From Mycobacterium sp. PS03-16 (GTDB lineage: Bacteria; Actinomycetota; Actinomycetes; Mycobacteriales; Mycobacteriaceae): 64,000 nt of DNA. Shown here piece by piece: positions 19,078-26,985 of the stretch (the stretch's first letter is position 1; the number at the start of each line of letters is the position of its first letter). The position numbers were made by a program, and so were the translations under genes. The notes under the pieces are model-generated. The model worked only from the letters and a program-made list of their open reading frames with translations. It was not told where the DNA came from and searched no databases. Location of the stretch: NCBI RefSeq assembly GCF_004570325.1, contig NZ_SPQO01000021.1:32360-96359 (forward strand). The letters run 5' to 3'.

Positions 19078-19518
19078 TCAGCGCGTGGGTATGGAGAGCA
19101 CGCCAAGCTGAGCCAGCACGGCACCCATGTCCAGGAAGGCTCTCTCGCACATCAGCCGGTCGCCATCGAATTCGAAGATCCCGACCACCGGAACATCGAA
19201 GCGGTGACCCGTCGGCGGAATCCCCGCCCATTCACCGTGATGGGTTCCTCCGATGGTCCCTTCGGCGACTACGCCGTCGTCCAGGTGCCGCAGCCGTGTC
19301 GTTTCGGCGTGCAGATCGGGGAAGCCGTGCATCAAGCTCTGCAGCAGGTCCCGCACGGCGTCGGCGCCATCGCTGGGCTCGCCGTTCACCTCGTACCGCG
19401 GGCTATGGAAGGTCGCGATCACTGCCTCGACATCATGGTCGTTCTCGACCGCGATGTGGTGCCTCACGACCTGCTCACGATGCTCGCGCAGCGTGGTTGT
19501 CTCATCAACCATCACCAT
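19078..19518 (-). CDS. SnoaL/NTF2-like ester-cyclase family protein
   Basis: A 146-residue NTF2-fold protein of the SnoaL-like polyketide cyclase/ester cyclase type. The sequence shows REQVVRHHIAVENDHDVEAV, HSPRYEVNGEPSDGADAVRD, LMHGFPDLHAETTRL, a GTHHGEWAGIPPTGHRF segment and VVGIFEFDGDRLMCER. The ATG at 19518 follows a strong GAGGAGG ribosome site; the longer in-frame extension has none. The reaction cannot be inferred. It sits 47 nt downstream of the FAD monooxygenase on the same strand and may share its transcript. Confidence 0.8.
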   Translation of the reverse strand: MVMVDETTTLREHREQVVRHHIAVENDHDVEAVIATFHSPRYEVNGEPSDGADAVRDLLQSLMHGFPDLHAETTRLRHLDDGVVAEGTIGGTHHGEWAGIPPTGHRFDVPVVGIFEFDGDRLMCERAFLDMGAVLAQLGVLSIPTR

Positions 19519-19565
19519 GTCGGTCCTCCTCTGATCAACCTGACGGCATTCATGCATCCGGGAGA

Positions 19566-21026
19566 TCACCCGCCAAGAACTCTCGGTGGCCGGCTCAGCG
19601 GCCCGCAGCGCAGATCCAGTCGCTCCCGGACGGTGTCCAGGGTGCGGCGCTGGTGTTCGCGTTCCCGGCGGTGGGTCAGCATGAACCGCGCGGTACCCGC
19701 CAACCGCCGCGGCCACGGGTACCAGCGGTCGAAGTCGAGTCCGCACTGCGCGAAGACCTTGGCGGGCAGCTGATCGGCCATCAGGCTGATGTTGTACTGG
19801 GCCAGGGTCAGCAGGACGTACGGGAAGGCCGTCCGCGACTTGTCCAGCAGGTCCTGGCCGTCCAGTTCGTAGAGCGGGGTGTCCTTCAGCCGGTCGAGCA
19901 TGAGCAGATGGGTCATGAAGTAGCCCATGTACGAGCTCAGATGCAGGGTAGCCGAACGGTTCTGGATCGACAGCACCGAGCCGCCCGCGGACACGTACGG
20001 CTCGTACGGCACATTGCGGTGGGTGACGTATCCGGTGCAGTTGACGATCCAGCTACCCGGCGGGATCGTGGTGGTCGCGCCGCTGCGCAACCTCACCTCG
20101 ACCGCGTCGTCGCGATCGACGGCGTCGACGAAGTAGTCCATCGTCACCGAGTGCAGGCCGTTGGTGATGGTGCGGCATTCGTCCAAGGACAGCACACCGA
20201 GCAGGAAATTCGCGGCGTCGGCGGTGACCGCGGTGCCGTACCGCGCCCGGTGCCAGCGCCACACCTCGTCCTCGTTGGTTCCGTCGAACCGCCGCGCGGT
20301 TTCGACGCCCAGAGTGCTGACCATGGATCCGGCGAACCAGCGGCGCATGCCGGTGGGGAAGAACGTGTCGCGGCACTGGAAGAACGTGCCTCCGCCCGCC
20401 ACCAGGTTCACCTCCCGGCCGGGGCGGTGCGTGATCAGCGCGTGTGCGGTGTCCATCGCGGTCTTACCGCCCCCGATGATCCATACGGGCGCGTCACCGG
20501 CGCCGATCTCACCGTCGCGGACGTCGCAGAAGTCCGGTGACACCGAGCGCACCCGGGCACTCGACACCGGGAGCGGTTTGTTGGGAGTGATGCGGAAGCC
20601 ATAGGCCTTGACCAGTTTCTCGGCGTCGATGCGCAGCGACTCCCCCGCCGCGTTCCGGCACGACACGTGCACCCGGCCGTCGACGGGGTCGTCGGAGACC
20701 ATGTCCCAGCCGTAGAACTCGTCGACCCGGACCCGCTTGCGGATCTCGTCGAGGCAGTACTGCAGATGGTCGAGCACCTCGTCCCTTGTCGCGAGGTACG
20801 AGCGGTCGCGGCCCAGCGTCCACGCGATGTCGCCGGCGGTGAACATGCCGTGCGGCTGGTGCAGGCGCACGTACGGGTAGGTGTCCACCCACATCCCCCC
20901 GGCCCGTGCCCGGCGGTCGACCAGGATGATCCGCTGATCCGGCTCGAGATGCCGGCTCGCGGCGAACAGCGCGTTGAGCCCGGCCAGGCCGGCTCCCACG
21001 ATGCAGACATCGCAGCTCTCGGTCAT
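19566..21026 (-). CDS. FAD-dependent monooxygenase/NAD(P)-binding oxidoreductase
   Basis: A 486-residue two-dinucleotide-binding flavoprotein. The FAD motif is CIVGAGLAGLNALFAAS at the N-terminus, followed by GGMWVDTYPYVRLHQPHGMF, and the NADPH motif is VWIIGGGKTAMDTAHAL in the middle. The Baeyer-Villiger fingerprint FxGxxxHxxxW is not visible, so it is a general flavin monooxygenase-like protein. ATG 21026 is chosen because GGAGG precedes it by 5 nt (a GTG two codons upstream overlaps that site). It is divergent from the F420-type oxidoreductase gene across a 102-bp region with a perfect 12-bp palindrome. Confidence 0.85.
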   Translation of the reverse strand: MTESCDVCIVGAGLAGLNALFAASRHLEPDQRIILVDRRARAGGMWVDTYPYVRLHQPHGMFTAGDIAWTLGRDRSYLATRDEVLDHLQYCLDEIRKRVRVDEFYGWDMVSDDPVDGRVHVSCRNAAGESLRIDAEKLVKAYGFRITPNKPLPVSSARVRSVSPDFCDVRDGEIGAGDAPVWIIGGGKTAMDTAHALITHRPGREVNLVAGGGTFFQCRDTFFPTGMRRWFAGSMVSTLGVETARRFDGTNEDEVWRWHRARYGTAVTADAANFLLGVLSLDECRTITNGLHSVTMDYFVDAVDRDDAVEVRLRSGATTTIPPGSWIVNCTGYVTHRNVPYEPYVSAGGSVLSIQNRSATLHLSSYMGYFMTHLLMLDRLKDTPLYELDGQDLLDKSRTAFPYVLLTLAQYNISLMADQLPAKVFAQCGLDFDRWYPWPRRLAGTARFMLTHRREREHQRRTLDTVRERLDLRCGPLSRPPRVLGG

Positions 21027-21084
21027 GGGCACCTCCGTGACGGCCCCAGTATTCGCCCATCCGCGCCGAGAAGGCCAGAGACGC

Positions 21085-21096
21085 TTGAACGTTCAA
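21085..21096. promoter_or_regulatory. Perfect 12-bp palindrome TTGAACGTTCAA, candidate operator
   Basis: It lies centrally in the 102-bp divergent region between the FAD monooxygenase and the LLM oxidoreductase genes, 20 nt upstream of the latter's -10 hexamer. Such palindromes are typical TetR-family sites in mycobacteria; no TetR gene is adjacent in this window. Confidence 0.55.
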
Positions 21097-21116
21097 TGTG
21101 TCCGGGCGTGCGGCGG

Positions 21117-21122
21117 TACCCT
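21117..21122 (+). promoter_or_regulatory. Leaderless -10 element for the LLM oxidoreductase gene
   Basis: TACCCT fits TANNNT and ends 6 nt before the GTG at 21129. Confidence 0.5.
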
Positions 21123-21128
21123 CCCCTC

Positions 21129-22145
21129 GTGCAGGTCGACGTGATGGTCACTCCACAGCCGCTGCGTGAGACCGGGCGATTGGCGCGGCGCACCCAGGCT
21201 TCGGGGTTCTCCGGGATGCTGTTCACCGAGACCGGTCGCACCGCCTACCTGAACGCCGCGGTGGCGTCGCAGGCGGCGCCCGGCCTCGAGCTGTCCACCG
21301 GTGTGGCGGTGGCGTTCCCGCGCAGCCCGTTCGTCACCGCGGCCGCGGCGTGGGAGCTGCAGGAGGCGACCGGCGGAACGTTCCGGCTGGGCCTCGGTAC
21401 GCAGGTGCGCACCCATGTCGTCCGGCGCTACGGGGTGCCGTTCGAGCATCCCGGGCCGCGGCTGCGTGACTACGTGCTGGCGGTCAAGGCCTGCTTTGCA
21501 GCGTTCCGGTCCGGCACGCTCGACCACCACGGCGAGTTCTACGAACTCGACTTCATCACTCCGCAGTGGAGCGCGGGACCCATCGACGCGCCGGACCCGA
21601 AGGTCGATGTGGCGGCGGTGAATCCGTGGATGCTGCGGATGGCCGGCGAGGTGGCCGACGGTGTCCATGTCCACCCGCTCGGCGAGCCGGGATACCTCGC
21701 GCGCCATGTCGTACCGACGGTGACCGACGGCGCCCAGCGGGCCGGGCGCTCCCCGTCCGACGTCGCGCTGATCGTGCCTGCGATGACGATCGTCGGCGAC
21801 AGCGACCACGAACGGGCGCGGGAGCGGGAGCTGGTGCGGATGAGCCTGAGCTTCTACGGCAGCACCCCCAACTACGCCTTCATCTGGGACGAGGCGGGAT
21901 TCGAGGGGACGACGGCGCGGCTACGGGAGAAGCAGAAGGCCGGCGACCTGGCCGGGATGGCCGCTCAGGTCACCGACGAGCACCTGGCCGTATTCGCCAC
22001 CGAGTCGACGTGGGACGGCCTCGCCGACGCGCTGATCGCCAAGTACGGCGGGACCGCGACGCGGCTCGTGCTGTACAACGCGACCGCCGATCCGGAGCGT
22101 TTCGAGCGCTACGGCGAGGTGGCCCGCCGCCTGTCCACTTTTTGA
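21129..22145 (+). CDS. LLM-class (F420-dependent type) oxidoreductase
   Basis: A 338-residue luciferase-like TIM-barrel oxidoreductase, probably using F420. Supporting blocks are QASGFSGMLFTETGRTAYLN, TGVAVAFPRSPFVTAAAAWE, GTFRLGLGTQVRTHVVRRYG and AGEVADGVHVHPLGEPGYL. The family resembles the TIGR03617-type mycobacterial proteins. GTG 21129 (VQVDVMVTPQPL) is preferred because a -10 hexamer ends 6 nt upstream; the longer frame upstream has no family homology that I can see. Divergent from the FAD monooxygenase. Substrate unknown; pairing of the two suggests a shared oxidative pathway. Confidence 0.85.
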   Translation: MQVDVMVTPQPLRETGRLARRTQASGFSGMLFTETGRTAYLNAAVASQAAPGLELSTGVAVAFPRSPFVTAAAAWELQEATGGTFRLGLGTQVRTHVVRRYGVPFEHPGPRLRDYVLAVKACFAAFRSGTLDHHGEFYELDFITPQWSAGPIDAPDPKVDVAAVNPWMLRMAGEVADGVHVHPLGEPGYLARHVVPTVTDGAQRAGRSPSDVALIVPAMTIVGDSDHERARERELVRMSLSFYGSTPNYAFIWDEAGFEGTTARLREKQKAGDLAGMAAQVTDEHLAVFATESTWDGLADALIAKYGGTATRLVLYNATADPERFERYGEVARRLSTF

Positions 22146-22228
22146 CGGGAAGTTCTGCGAATATCCACAAAGCGAAGTATCGCGGGTTTACCCTCCGCTC
22201 AGGACGTCTTCATCGGGGAGGAACGGCC

Positions 22229-22591
22229 ATGCGAGCTCTGCGAGTCTTTTCGGTCAGCGGCGTTGCACTCGTCGGCATTGTTCCGGCCTGTCTCATCGTC
22301 ACGGCACCCAACGCATCGGCGGAGTGTACCGAGACCGGCGGAATCACAATGTGTCAGAACGAGGTCCGGCGTGCCGAGACCGGTCCCGCCGATCAGGACA
22401 TCTGGTACCCGTACCCGTGCGAATACGACTACCTCTGCGATGACGGGGTGTCGGTGTTCGATTACGACTCCGACATCGATCCGCCGGACAATCCCGGTGA
22501 CCGCCCGGACATCGGTCTGCCCGGCCGCCCCGGTGACCGGCCGGATCGCCCGGACCGGCCCGGCGGTGGCGGCGGTATCGGGGGCCGCTGA
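22229..22591 (+). CDS. Small secreted four-cysteine protein, YPYPCEYDY family (copy 1)
   Basis: Unrecognised 120-residue secreted protein. The signal peptide covers about residues 1-32 (VALVGIVPACLIVTAP then NASA, cleaved before ECTETGG). The mature part has cysteines in two pairs, C-x8-C (CTETGGITMC) and C-x5-C within YPYPCEYDYLCDD. An acidic stretch and a Pro/Gly/Arg-rich tail (PGRPGDRPDRPDRPGGG) follow. The start follows GGGGAGGAACGGCC. A paralogue with the same cysteine spacing lies at 26590-26949. A hemophore-like gene follows by 55 nt and may be co-expressed. Function unknown. Confidence 0.75.
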   Translation: MRALRVFSVSGVALVGIVPACLIVTAPNASAECTETGGITMCQNEVRRAETGPADQDIWYPYPCEYDYLCDDGVSVFDYDSDIDPPDNPGDRPDIGLPGRPGDRPDRPDRPGGGGGIGGR

Positions 22592-22646
22592 CCGCCCGCC
22601 GACAGACACCGGCGGCGAGAACATCCACCACCTCGAGGGGAGTGAC

Positions 22647-23012
22647 ATGGCGATACGACTTGGCGCATTGGGCATCGCGGTGGCCGCAGGCACGATGGCC
22701 GGCGCAGCGTTGCTGGGCACAACCGCAACGGTTTCGGCGCAGCCGCCACCGCCGAACTGCACGGCGGCGGATCTGTCAGGTGTCGCGGCGGGTGTCACCG
22801 CCGCGACGTCGGCGTACCTGTTCACCCATCCGGACGTCAACGCGTTCTTCACGAGCCTGAAGGGCCTGCCCCGGGAGGAGGTACGGGTGCGGGTCGGCGA
22901 GTACGCGGATGCCAATCCACAGGTGCGTGCCGACCTCCAGGGCATCCGGCAGCCGATGGTCGATTTCCGCAATCGCTGCGGCGCCCCGGGGCCCACGTCA
23001 CTCCCCGGATAG
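22647..23012 (+). CDS. Hemophore-like secreted heme-binding protein (MHB domain)
   Basis: A 121-residue exported protein resembling the mycobacterial hemophore family (Rv0203/MHB-type). The signal peptide is residues 1-32 (LGIAVAAGTMAGAALLG, cleavage after TVSA). The mature helical domain contains NCTAADLSGVAAGVTAATSA, YLFTHPDVNAFFTSLKGL and QPMVDFRNRCG, with two cysteines that probably form a disulfide. The known family binds heme outside the cell; direct binding residues cannot be assigned here. The ATG at 22647 follows GAGGGGAGTG. It converges on the DyP-peroxidase operon. Confidence 0.72.
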   Translation: MAIRLGALGIAVAAGTMAGAALLGTTATVSAQPPPPNCTAADLSGVAAGVTAATSAYLFTHPDVNAFFTSLKGLPREEVRVRVGEYADANPQVRADLQGIRQPMVDFRNRCGAPGPTSLPG

Positions 23013-23024
23013 CGTGTCCGCCCG

Positions 23025-24032
23025 CTACTTCATGGTGACGAGGTTGTGCCAGAGGTGGCGAAGACTGTCGGTGCCGCCGAACAGTGTGGTGAAGTTCGTC
23101 GAGTCGTTGAGCACGATGTCGCCGGCCCGAGCACCGTTCGGCGGCATCCAGATCAGCGCGTTGAATTCCGTGTTCCCCGCGGCCGTGAACGGGTGCGGGC
23201 GGTCGGGATCGACTCTCTGACGTCCGAGCACACGGAGATGATCATCTTCCGGTGCGGTCAGCTCGTAGTGCGGCAGGTGCGGGTGGAAGTTGAGCGTGGT
23301 GACATCGTCCAGCAGCCGGGGGCCGTCGAGGTCGCGGAAGCCGTTGAGTGGCGCGATCTCCCGGGTGTTCGGCACGACCGCCGGGCGTAGCCCCCAGACG
23401 TTGCGGACCGGCACGTCCAAGGCCTCCATCAGTGATCGGGTGTACTGGCCGAAGCGTTGCTGACGCGGTACCAGGCGGTCGCCGTGGTGCTCGTACTCCA
23501 CCTGGCGCTGTCCGAGGTCGGCGGTGAAGCCGACGTCGTGATGCGGTGCGAGCAGCAGGCACGTCCCTTCGCGCTGGAGCCACTCCGTGAGCGCGGCGAT
23601 CTCCTCGTCACCTGCATGCTGCTCGGACAGCACGTGGTCGAGGCCGAACACCATCAGGGTGTCGGTGTCGGCGAGTACCCGTTCGTCGATGGGCAGGGAG
23701 TAACCGGCCTGATCGATGCGCTGGAACACCGCCACCGGGTGACCGGTGGCCGCCTGAGCGACCTCCTGGAACGCCAGCGTGGATCGGTGGAAGAGTTCCA
23801 GCGTGCCCGCAATCCCCTGCAGGAACGTTGCGGCGTCGTATTCCGGCGTTTCGTAGGCCGGCCAGGTCACGTTGCGCACTTCGGTCATCGTCGAGAAGCG
23901 GTTCTCCATGGCCGCCGGATCACGTTGCGCCTCCCATGGGTAACTCCACGTCCAGTAGATGCTGACCCGGCGGCGGCCGTCGTGGGGGCGGGCGATGTGG
24001 CTCTGGTTATAGGTGCGGGCCGGCGGTCTCAT
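23025..24032 (-). CDS. Uncharacterised protein with possible class I amidotransferase/ThuA-like core
   Basis: I do not recognise this 335-residue protein. The middle region TDTLMVFGLDHVLSEQHAGD followed by LTEWLQREGTCLLLAPHHDVGF has the strand-helix pattern of class I glutamine-amidotransferase-like (ThuA/DUF4350-type) domains, but no catalytic Cys is visible. The N-terminus is rich in Trp and Tyr (SIYWTWSYPWEAQRD) and the C-terminus has FNALIWMPPNGARAGDIVL. There is no signal peptide or membrane helix. It begins 10 nt after the DyP peroxidase stop, so it is the fourth gene of that operon. A role in processing or regulating the peroxidase is only a guess. Confidence 0.65.
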   Translation of the reverse strand: MRPPARTYNQSHIARPHDGRRRVSIYWTWSYPWEAQRDPAAMENRFSTMTEVRNVTWPAYETPEYDAATFLQGIAGTLELFHRSTLAFQEVAQAATGHPVAVFQRIDQAGYSLPIDERVLADTDTLMVFGLDHVLSEQHAGDEEIAALTEWLQREGTCLLLAPHHDVGFTADLGQRQVEYEHHGDRLVPRQQRFGQYTRSLMEALDVPVRNVWGLRPAVVPNTREIAPLNGFRDLDGPRLLDDVTTLNFHPHLPHYELTAPEDDHLRVLGRQRVDPDRPHPFTAAGNTEFNALIWMPPNGARAGDIVLNDSTNFTTLFGGTDSLRHLWHNLVTMK

Positions 24033-24042
24033 GGCGGGTCTC

Positions 24043-25401
24043 TCAGGAGCCGATGGAGGCGAGGAAACGCAGCCCGGCGATGCCGGGCATGAAGAAATAG
24101 CCACCACCTGTCAGCGTGGTGAACGCGGGCAGGCCTTTGTGCACCTTACGGATCGGTCGCTTGGGCACGGTGAAGTCCAGGGTGCCGTCCTGGGTGCCGC
24201 AGATGGGATCGTGCTCATTGCCGAGTTCGTGGAACGCCTTGTCGTTGATCCACACGTTCTGTGCGAATTCGAACTGCCGCTGCAGGTCGGCGCAGATGAT
24301 GAAGGCGGCGATCCCCCGGTCGGCGCCGTCATCCGGGGCTCCCTCGGGGAGCGCGGGCCCGTAGGTGGCGCCTCGGCGGATCATCCGTCGCCGGTTCATG
24401 TAGTGGGCGGTGTCCCGGGGATTGAGCCGACGGGCATGCGCGCCGAGGGGGCAGGCATAGCCGAACGGATCCATCTCCTTGTAGTTGAAGTCGTTGTTGC
24501 GCAGTGGATCAGCGCCTAGTTCCGGGTCGTCGTGTTCGGGAGCGAGCACGAGCGGCGCCCCGCTGCGCCAGCGGCCCATGAATTTCGCAGCCAGCAGTTC
24601 CTGCTCTTCAGCCGAGTCGGCGTGTTCGCGCAGATAGTCACGGAAGGCGCCGACGTGCTCGCGAAGCCGGCGGTAGGCCATGTAACTCCCGTTGCGCGAC
24701 AGGGTTTCCGGCTGAGGCAAGTCATTGACGGGACCGTTCTCGTCCGGGTACCCGAGGATGAACTCGCCGGGTTCGAGCGGCGCTCCCGAGCCTGGGGTGG
24801 GCGATTCGCCGGAGCCCTTCATCACCGGCTGGGACAGGCGGTCGCGGAACCCGAAATGGTCGTGGGCGTAATTGAAGGGCGGGGTGGCGTTGAGGTCCAG
24901 ATGCGACAGTGACCGCACGCCGGGGCTGCGGGCGAGCAGCCTGTCGTGCTCACCGATACAGCGCGCGTATTCGGTGTCGTCGCGGGCGAACAGGATTGCG
25001 ATGGCGTGCACGTCCTCACTCGCCAACCCATCCGTCCAGAGCTGTGGCGCACTGTCGCCGGTGTCGCCGAGGATGTCGGCACGCGCGGCCATCCCCTCCC
25101 GGAACGCGTCGGGAAACGTCGCAAGCGAGTCATCGGGGACGCCGAGCGCGCGCAGACCGGTCCAGGTGAACGCCAAGGTGACCCACCGCTTCGAACGGTC
25201 CACGGTGTCCCGCACCTCGGCCGCCGACTGCACGGTGGCCAGCATCTCGGTCAGCCATCGCCGGCCTGCCGCCGGCTCGTCGAACGTGAGGAATTCGTAA
25301 CGGCCGGTCAACGCGGGTGTGCGGGTCAGCAGGATGTGCTGGATGTCGTCGAGTTCGAGCGCCACCCGTGTGTCATCTGCGGGATCCAGACGGGTGGTCA
25401 C
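24043..25401 (-). CDS. DyP-type heme peroxidase family protein
   Basis: A 452-residue member of the dye-decolourising peroxidase family. The C-terminal proximal-heme region is CPLGAHARRLNPRD, the family's conserved His/Arg segment, followed by RRRMIRRGATYGPALPEG. The GYPDENG loop fits the GXXDG-type distal motif. The C-terminus GGGYFFMPGIAGLRFL is also DyP-like. The GTG at 25401 overlaps the upstream NTF2-like stop (GTGA); an ATG at 25425 would overlap more. There is no Tat or Sec signal and no visible encapsulin-targeting tail. Length is nearer to the long DyP classes. Substrate unknown. Confidence 0.83.
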   Translation of the reverse strand: MTTRLDPADDTRVALELDDIQHILLTRTPALTGRYEFLTFDEPAAGRRWLTEMLATVQSAAEVRDTVDRSKRWVTLAFTWTGLRALGVPDDSLATFPDAFREGMAARADILGDTGDSAPQLWTDGLASEDVHAIAILFARDDTEYARCIGEHDRLLARSPGVRSLSHLDLNATPPFNYAHDHFGFRDRLSQPVMKGSGESPTPGSGAPLEPGEFILGYPDENGPVNDLPQPETLSRNGSYMAYRRLREHVGAFRDYLREHADSAEEQELLAAKFMGRWRSGAPLVLAPEHDDPELGADPLRNNDFNYKEMDPFGYACPLGAHARRLNPRDTAHYMNRRRMIRRGATYGPALPEGAPDDGADRGIAAFIICADLQRQFEFAQNVWINDKAFHELGNEHDPICGTQDGTLDFTVPKRPIRKVHKGLPAFTTLTGGGYFFMPGIAGLRFLASIGS

Positions 25402-25808
25402 GATCGGCCCTTCGTCCATGACCATGCGCGGATGCGCCACACGCCGTCCGAGTGTGCGAGAGCGGCGGTGAAGAAGGAACCGGTCTGGGTGACGTTCCGG
25501 CCGCGGTGGTCGAACGTCATGGTCGCCGGCATCACGACATACGCGGCATCCCCGGAGACGTCATGGTGCACGGCGTCACTCAACGTGACGCGCCATCCGC
25601 CGGCCTCCTGATGCCTGCCTTCGGCGAGCACGCCCTCGTACCAGTCCTGAGGCGCGGTGGCACCCCGCCACAGGTGCGGTGCCATGCCGTCGAGAATGCA
25701 GCCGTCGTCGGTGAAACAGGCGGACATGGCGTCGACGTCGCCGGCGTTGAAGGCTTTGACATAGCGGTGGACGACGGCAACGGCGTCCACCGCGGACGAG
25801 GTGGTCAT
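25398..25808 (-). CDS. SnoaL/NTF2-like protein in the DyP operon
   Basis: A 136-residue NTF2-fold protein. HRYVKAFNAGDVDAMSACF and DDGCILDGMAPHLWRGATA form the typical N-terminal helix pair and first strands, and FFTAALAHSDGVWRIRAWSW the last strands. The ATG overlaps the upstream 186-residue gene's stop (ATGA), and its TGA overlaps the DyP GTG (GTGA), so translation of the first three genes is coupled end to end. NTF2-like proteins may be enzymes or binding subunits; nothing decides which here. Confidence 0.8.
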   Translation of the reverse strand: MTTSSAVDAVAVVHRYVKAFNAGDVDAMSACFTDDGCILDGMAPHLWRGATAPQDWYEGVLAEGRHQEAGGWRVTLSDAVHHDVSGDAAYVVMPATMTFDHRGRNVTQTGSFFTAALAHSDGVWRIRAWSWTKGRS

Positions 25809-26365
25809 TGCATCTGGTCGAGCATGGTGGCGAAGGCCGCCTTGAGACGCAGCGCCTTCTTGATCTCATCGGCGGTGACATACGGGTACTCGCCGTACTC
25901 GAGGAAGCTCGGTACCTGGTGGGCTCGGACGAATTCGATGAATGCGTCCGGGTTCTCCTTCCAGTCCTCGGGGAACCCCTCGAGGTTGGTGAACACCGTC
26001 GTGATCCCGGTCTGGCTGAACAGTTGCACGGCGTCTTCGGTGTACTTGTCGAAGTCGGTGTCGAAGATGCCCTGATATTGGAAGTGCAACCCGGATCCCA
26101 CGTCGAAGAGCACCCACCGCAGGTAGTGCAGCCGCAGCGGCGCGAGCACCTCAGGGCTCCCGGCGACCGCCTCCTCGATCTGCTTCCCGTACGCGCGGAC
26201 GGCCTCTTCGCGGCCCTCTTTGACCTTGGCGATGATCGAGAACCCATGGCACGCCGGGGTGCGGGGGAACACTGGCCCGTACCTGCCACGCTCGAGTTCG
26301 AAGTACCCCTCCCGGGGAATCGCCATGGCGGCGGGTTTGTCCCATTTCAGATCCGGTCCAGACAT
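25805..26365 (-). CDS. Uncharacterised 186-residue protein, first gene of the DyP operon
   Basis: No family is recognised with confidence. The sequence alternates strands and helices (FSIIAKVKEGREEAVRAYGK, LHYLRWVLFDVGSGLHFQY, IFDTDFDKYTEDAVQLFSQT) in a way that recalls duplicated ferredoxin-like (dimeric alpha/beta-barrel) folds, the same general fold as DyP subdomains; this is inference. It lacks any signal peptide. The ATG at 26365 starts the four-gene operon, and its stop overlaps the NTF2-like gene by 4 nt. The divergent region upstream separates it from a four-cysteine secreted protein gene. Confidence 0.65.
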   Translation of the reverse strand: MSGPDLKWDKPAAMAIPREGYFELERGRYGPVFPRTPACHGFSIIAKVKEGREEAVRAYGKQIEEAVAGSPEVLAPLRLHYLRWVLFDVGSGLHFQYQGIFDTDFDKYTEDAVQLFSQTGITTVFTNLEGFPEDWKENPDAFIEFVRAHQVPSFLEYGEYPYVTADEIKKALRLKAAFATMLDQMQ

Positions 26366-26589
26366 CTCGGCCCCTCTGCTTGACCCGATGGCCGGACATT
26401 AGCACCGTGAGCGCATTCGTTTTGCGGATCGGACAACCGGCGACCGGGAAATGTCGGCGGGCCGAATTCGGGCCATCACGAACGATTTCACACACCGAGC
26501 AAGAGCCATCGGACGATCTGACCTATCCATTGAACGAAACCCAGTCCGGACCTACGCTCGGACGAGGGGCCGTGGGACGGGAGGCTGCC

Positions 26590-26949
26590 ATGCATCAGAT
26601 TGATCGCCCGCTGGCGGTGGGCGCCGTGGCCGTACTCCTGCCAATGGGGATGTTCGCCTCCGCCGGGCCCGCGCGCGCGGACTGCACCAACGCCGGCGGC
26701 GTGACCGTGTGCGCGCAGGGCGACGTCCGCGGATCGGACGGCGGCACCGGCGGCGGTTCCGCGGGTCCCTACTACCCGTACCCGTGTGAGTACGACTACT
26801 ACTGCGACGACTGGGGTGTCGACCTGATTCTCGACGTCGACGGACCCGACGGTGACCTGGGCCGGCCCGGCCGGCCGGGCGCCGGGCCGGACAACAGCCT
26901 GCCGGGCGGCAACCGCGGTGGAGGCGGTCGCCGCGGGGGACGCCGGTGA
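26590..26949 (+). CDS. Small secreted four-cysteine protein, YPYPCEYDY family (copy 2)
   Basis: A 119-residue exported protein of unknown function. The signal peptide covers about residues 1-32 (VGAVAVLLPMGMFASAG then PARA, cleaved before DCTNAGG). The mature part repeats the arrangement of the copy at 22229: CTNAGGVTVC (C-x8-C), then YYPYPCEYDYYCDD (C-x5-C), then an acidic segment and a Gly/Pro/Arg-rich tail ending GGRRGGRR. The start follows GGGACGGGAGG. It is divergent from the DyP operon across about 220 bp. The two copies bracket the operon and its hemophore-like neighbour. Confidence 0.75.
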   Translation: MHQIDRPLAVGAVAVLLPMGMFASAGPARADCTNAGGVTVCAQGDVRGSDGGTGGGSAGPYYPYPCEYDYYCDDWGVDLILDVDGPDGDLGRPGRPGAGPDNSLPGGNRGGGGRRGGRR

Positions 26950-26985
26950 GAACCGGCGCTCGACGGTACTCGCCCAACCCGCGCG

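Noticed and set aside
24043..25401. Encapsulin cargo system for the DyP peroxidase
   Set aside because: No encapsulin gene is in the neighbourhood and the DyP C-terminus has no visible targeting tail.
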